DNA of 6,661 nt from Gammaproteobacteria bacterium (GTDB taxonomy: Bacteria > Pseudomonadota > Gammaproteobacteria > Pseudomonadales > Azotimanducaceae_A): assembly GCA_002714125.1 (NCBI GenBank), contig PAWP01000001.1:13848-20508 (forward strand). Direction: 5' to 3'. Positions within the stretch are counted from its first letter, which is position 1, and each line of letters begins with the position of its first letter. The position numbers and the translations under genes were made by a program. This document shows, piece after piece, positions 5,429 through 6,661 of the stretch. Below the pieces are notes generated by a model. The model saw only the letters and a program-made list of their open reading frames with translations. It made no database searches and was not told the origin of the DNA.

Positions 5429-6535
5429 TCAGGTTGCGAGCAGCCCCTCCAGGTGGATCACTACCTTCTCGCCAAACGCTGCCGTGCTGACGTTTTCGAC
5501 GCCGCTGTGCGACGCTAGGTCTGTAGTGGAAAAACCGTCCTCAAACACACTCTGCATCGCCTGCCAGACCGCTTCAGATTCAGCTTGCATACCGAAGCTC
5601 ATGTCCAGCATTAGCGCTACGGAACCGATCATGGAGTAGGGGTTGGCAATACCCTTGCCGGCGATGTCCGGTGCCGAACCGTGGGAAGGTTCATAGTAGG
5701 CCTTGTCGGGCCCGATACACGCTGATGGCATCAGTCCAAGTGAGCCAAGCAAACCGCCACCCTGATCGCTTAAGATGTCGCCAAACATGTTCTCCATCAC
5801 CATCACGTCGAACTGTGCGGGATTCAGGCAGAGCGCGGTCGCGGCCGCGTCGACCAGCATGTGCCGCACCTCGACGTCCGCGTAGTCTGTGCGGACCTCT
5901 TCCAATACCTCGTTCCACAGCACGCTCGACATCAGTACGTTGCTCTTGTGGATGTTGTGCAGAACGCCCTTGCGCCCGCGCGCGGTCTCGAAGCCGGTAA
6001 CCAATACCCGCCGGATCTGGTCTTCATCGTAGGTGAGTACCTCGTCGACAAAACGCAGGCCCGCATCGTTTATGCCCCTAGTCTTCTCGCCAAAATAAAG
6101 GCCCCCGACCAGTTCGCGAATTAGCATGATGTCAATGCCGTCGCGGATCACCTCTGGTTTTAGCGGGGAGAAATGCGCCATGTGGGCAGGCAGATAGATC
6201 GGGCGGAAATTAGCGTAGGTGTTGTAGCGTGCACGCAATGGCAGGATCGCGCCGCGTTCCGGTTGTTCTTCCACCGGAATCTTGGCCGACTCCTCGTGTG
6301 ACAGCCCAACCGGTCCCTTCAATATGGCGTCAGCACTGTCGCAGATCGCCTTTGTCTGGACTGGGAAGGCCTTGCCGTGCTCGAAGTACGCGCCGGCGCC
6401 AAAAGGCGCTTCGATCAACTCAAACTCGACGTCGCGGTGCCGCTCGACTACGTCAAGCACCTTCACGGCCTCAGTCATCACTTCCGGGCCAATGCCATCA
6501 CCCGCCAGTATTGCGACACGCCGCGCGTTGCTCAT
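5429..6535 (-). CDS. leuB: 3-isopropylmalate dehydrogenase
   Basis: A 368-residue protein, normal length for LeuB. It oxidatively decarboxylates 3-isopropylmalate to 2-oxoisocaproate with NAD+, the third step of leucine synthesis, in the cytoplasm. Motifs of the beta-decarboxylating dehydrogenases appear in order: GDGIGPEV (12-19), RELVGGLYFGEKTRG (140-154, the leucine-pathway form), HKSNV with Lys197, VDAAA with Asp229, MENMFGDILSDQGG with metal-binding Asp253 and Asp257 (248-260), and EPSHGSAPDIAGKGIANP (282-299), the NAD-binding loop. The region LPLRARYNTYANFRPIYLP (99-117) departs from the more usual LRK-x-L-x-L-x-ANLRP, so this is a divergent LeuB; a tartrate dehydrogenase-like relative is the main alternative. 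ATG at 6535-6533 has GAGGA upstream (complement of 6543-6547) and overlaps the stop of the preceding gene as ATGA. leuC and leuD are not visible. Confidence 0.85.
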   Translation of the reverse strand: MSNARRVAILAGDGIGPEVMTEAVKVLDVVERHRDVEFELIEAPFGAGAYFEHGKAFPVQTKAICDSADAILKGPVGLSHEESAKIPVEEQPERGAILPLRARYNTYANFRPIYLPAHMAHFSPLKPEVIRDGIDIMLIRELVGGLYFGEKTRGINDAGLRFVDEVLTYDEDQIRRVLVTGFETARGRKGVLHNIHKSNVLMSSVLWNEVLEEVRTDYADVEVRHMLVDAAATALCLNPAQFDVMVMENMFGDILSDQGGGLLGSLGLMPSACIGPDKAYYEPSHGSAPDIAGKGIANPYSMIGSVALMLDMSFGMQAESEAVWQAMQSVFEDGFSTTDLASHSGVENVSTAAFGEKVVIHLEGLLAT

Positions 6536-6661
6536 TTGATGGTCCTCATCTTGCCTGGCCAGAAGTGCGAGGGCGGCGATTGTAGCATCGCGTCCGAGCC
6601 GTACAGGCGCGAGTCGACTAACTCGCTAGGCGCGTATTGAACCGTCAGTTTCACTCCGCGT
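6532..6661 (-). CDS. 3' end of an unidentified gene upstream of leuB
   Basis: A frame with no stop enters from the right edge and ends at TGA 6534-6532, giving 42 visible residues (RGVKLTVQYAPSEL at the left, SPPSHFWPGKMRTIK at the right). The stop overlaps the leuB start as ATGA, the same arrangement as the other minus-strand pair, which supports a real coding sequence translationally coupled to leuB. The visible residues do not look like a LeuD C-terminus that I know, and I cannot name the family. Because the visible frame is short, chance openness is possible. Confidence 0.5.
   Translation of the reverse strand, partial: RGVKLTVQYAPSELVDSRLYGSDAMLQSPPSHFWPGKMRTIK
6579..6587 (-). promoter_or_regulatory. 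Possible extended -10 promoter element before leuB
   Basis: On the minus strand, TGCTACAAT is an extended -10 (TGn plus TACAAT) about 44 bases before the leuB ATG. No clear -35 is seen at the right distance. It lies inside the presumed upstream gene, so it would at most be a secondary promoter. Confidence 0.22.

Noticed and set aside
5420..5441. Hairpin GCTTGC/GCGAGC between the convergent small gene and leuB as a terminator
   Set aside because: The stem is only 6 bp with a wobble and a 10-base loop, and there is no T tract on either strand.

Overview
The window is 6.66 kb of moderately GC-rich, tightly packed bacterial DNA. The codon use, the LeuB, CoxM-type and DUF3806 proteins, and the ATGA-type gene overlaps suggest a proteobacterium, probably a gammaproteobacterium. 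That placement is inference; no rRNA or other marker gene is present.

Layout, left to right. (1) 1-783 (+): nearly complete FAD-binding medium subunit of a CO dehydrogenase/xanthine dehydrogenase-family enzyme, followed by a hairpin terminator. (2) About 1010-2447 (+): remains of a lipoprotein-like gene, broken by four frameshifts and two in-frame TAG codons, that still shows an HDLAH motif. (3) 4174-2439 (-): a two-gene operon. The first gene is a CinA-domain/nicotinamide-nucleotide adenylyltransferase fusion. The second is a DsbA/FrnE-type thioredoxin-fold protein whose start codon overlaps the first gene's stop (ATGA). (4) 4377-5045 (+): an exported DUF3806 protein, preceded by two 25-bp direct repeats and followed by a terminator. 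(5) 5215-5406 (+): a 63-residue membrane protein, preceded by two near-identical dyads. (6) 6535-5429 (-): 3-isopropylmalate dehydrogenase (leuB), overlapped by ATGA with the end of an unidentified upstream gene that runs off the window.

The main result is in region 3. Read conventionally, the FrnE-type gene looks like a 152-residue fragment (2897-2439) with no active site. The same frame continues upstream to an ATG at 3095, interrupted only by one TGA at 3035-3033. That TGA sits exactly where the family has the first cysteine of CPWC, so the motif reads U-P-W-C. Twenty nucleotides after the TGA there is a 7-bp perfect hairpin with a GGUCA loop, and a bulged lower stem can form beneath it. 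This is the form and spacing of a bacterial SECIS element. I therefore annotate a 218-residue selenoprotein with a UxxC redox centre, translationally coupled to a NAD-salvage-type enzyme. The selenocysteine machinery (selA, selB, selC, selD) is not in the window and must be found elsewhere in the genome.
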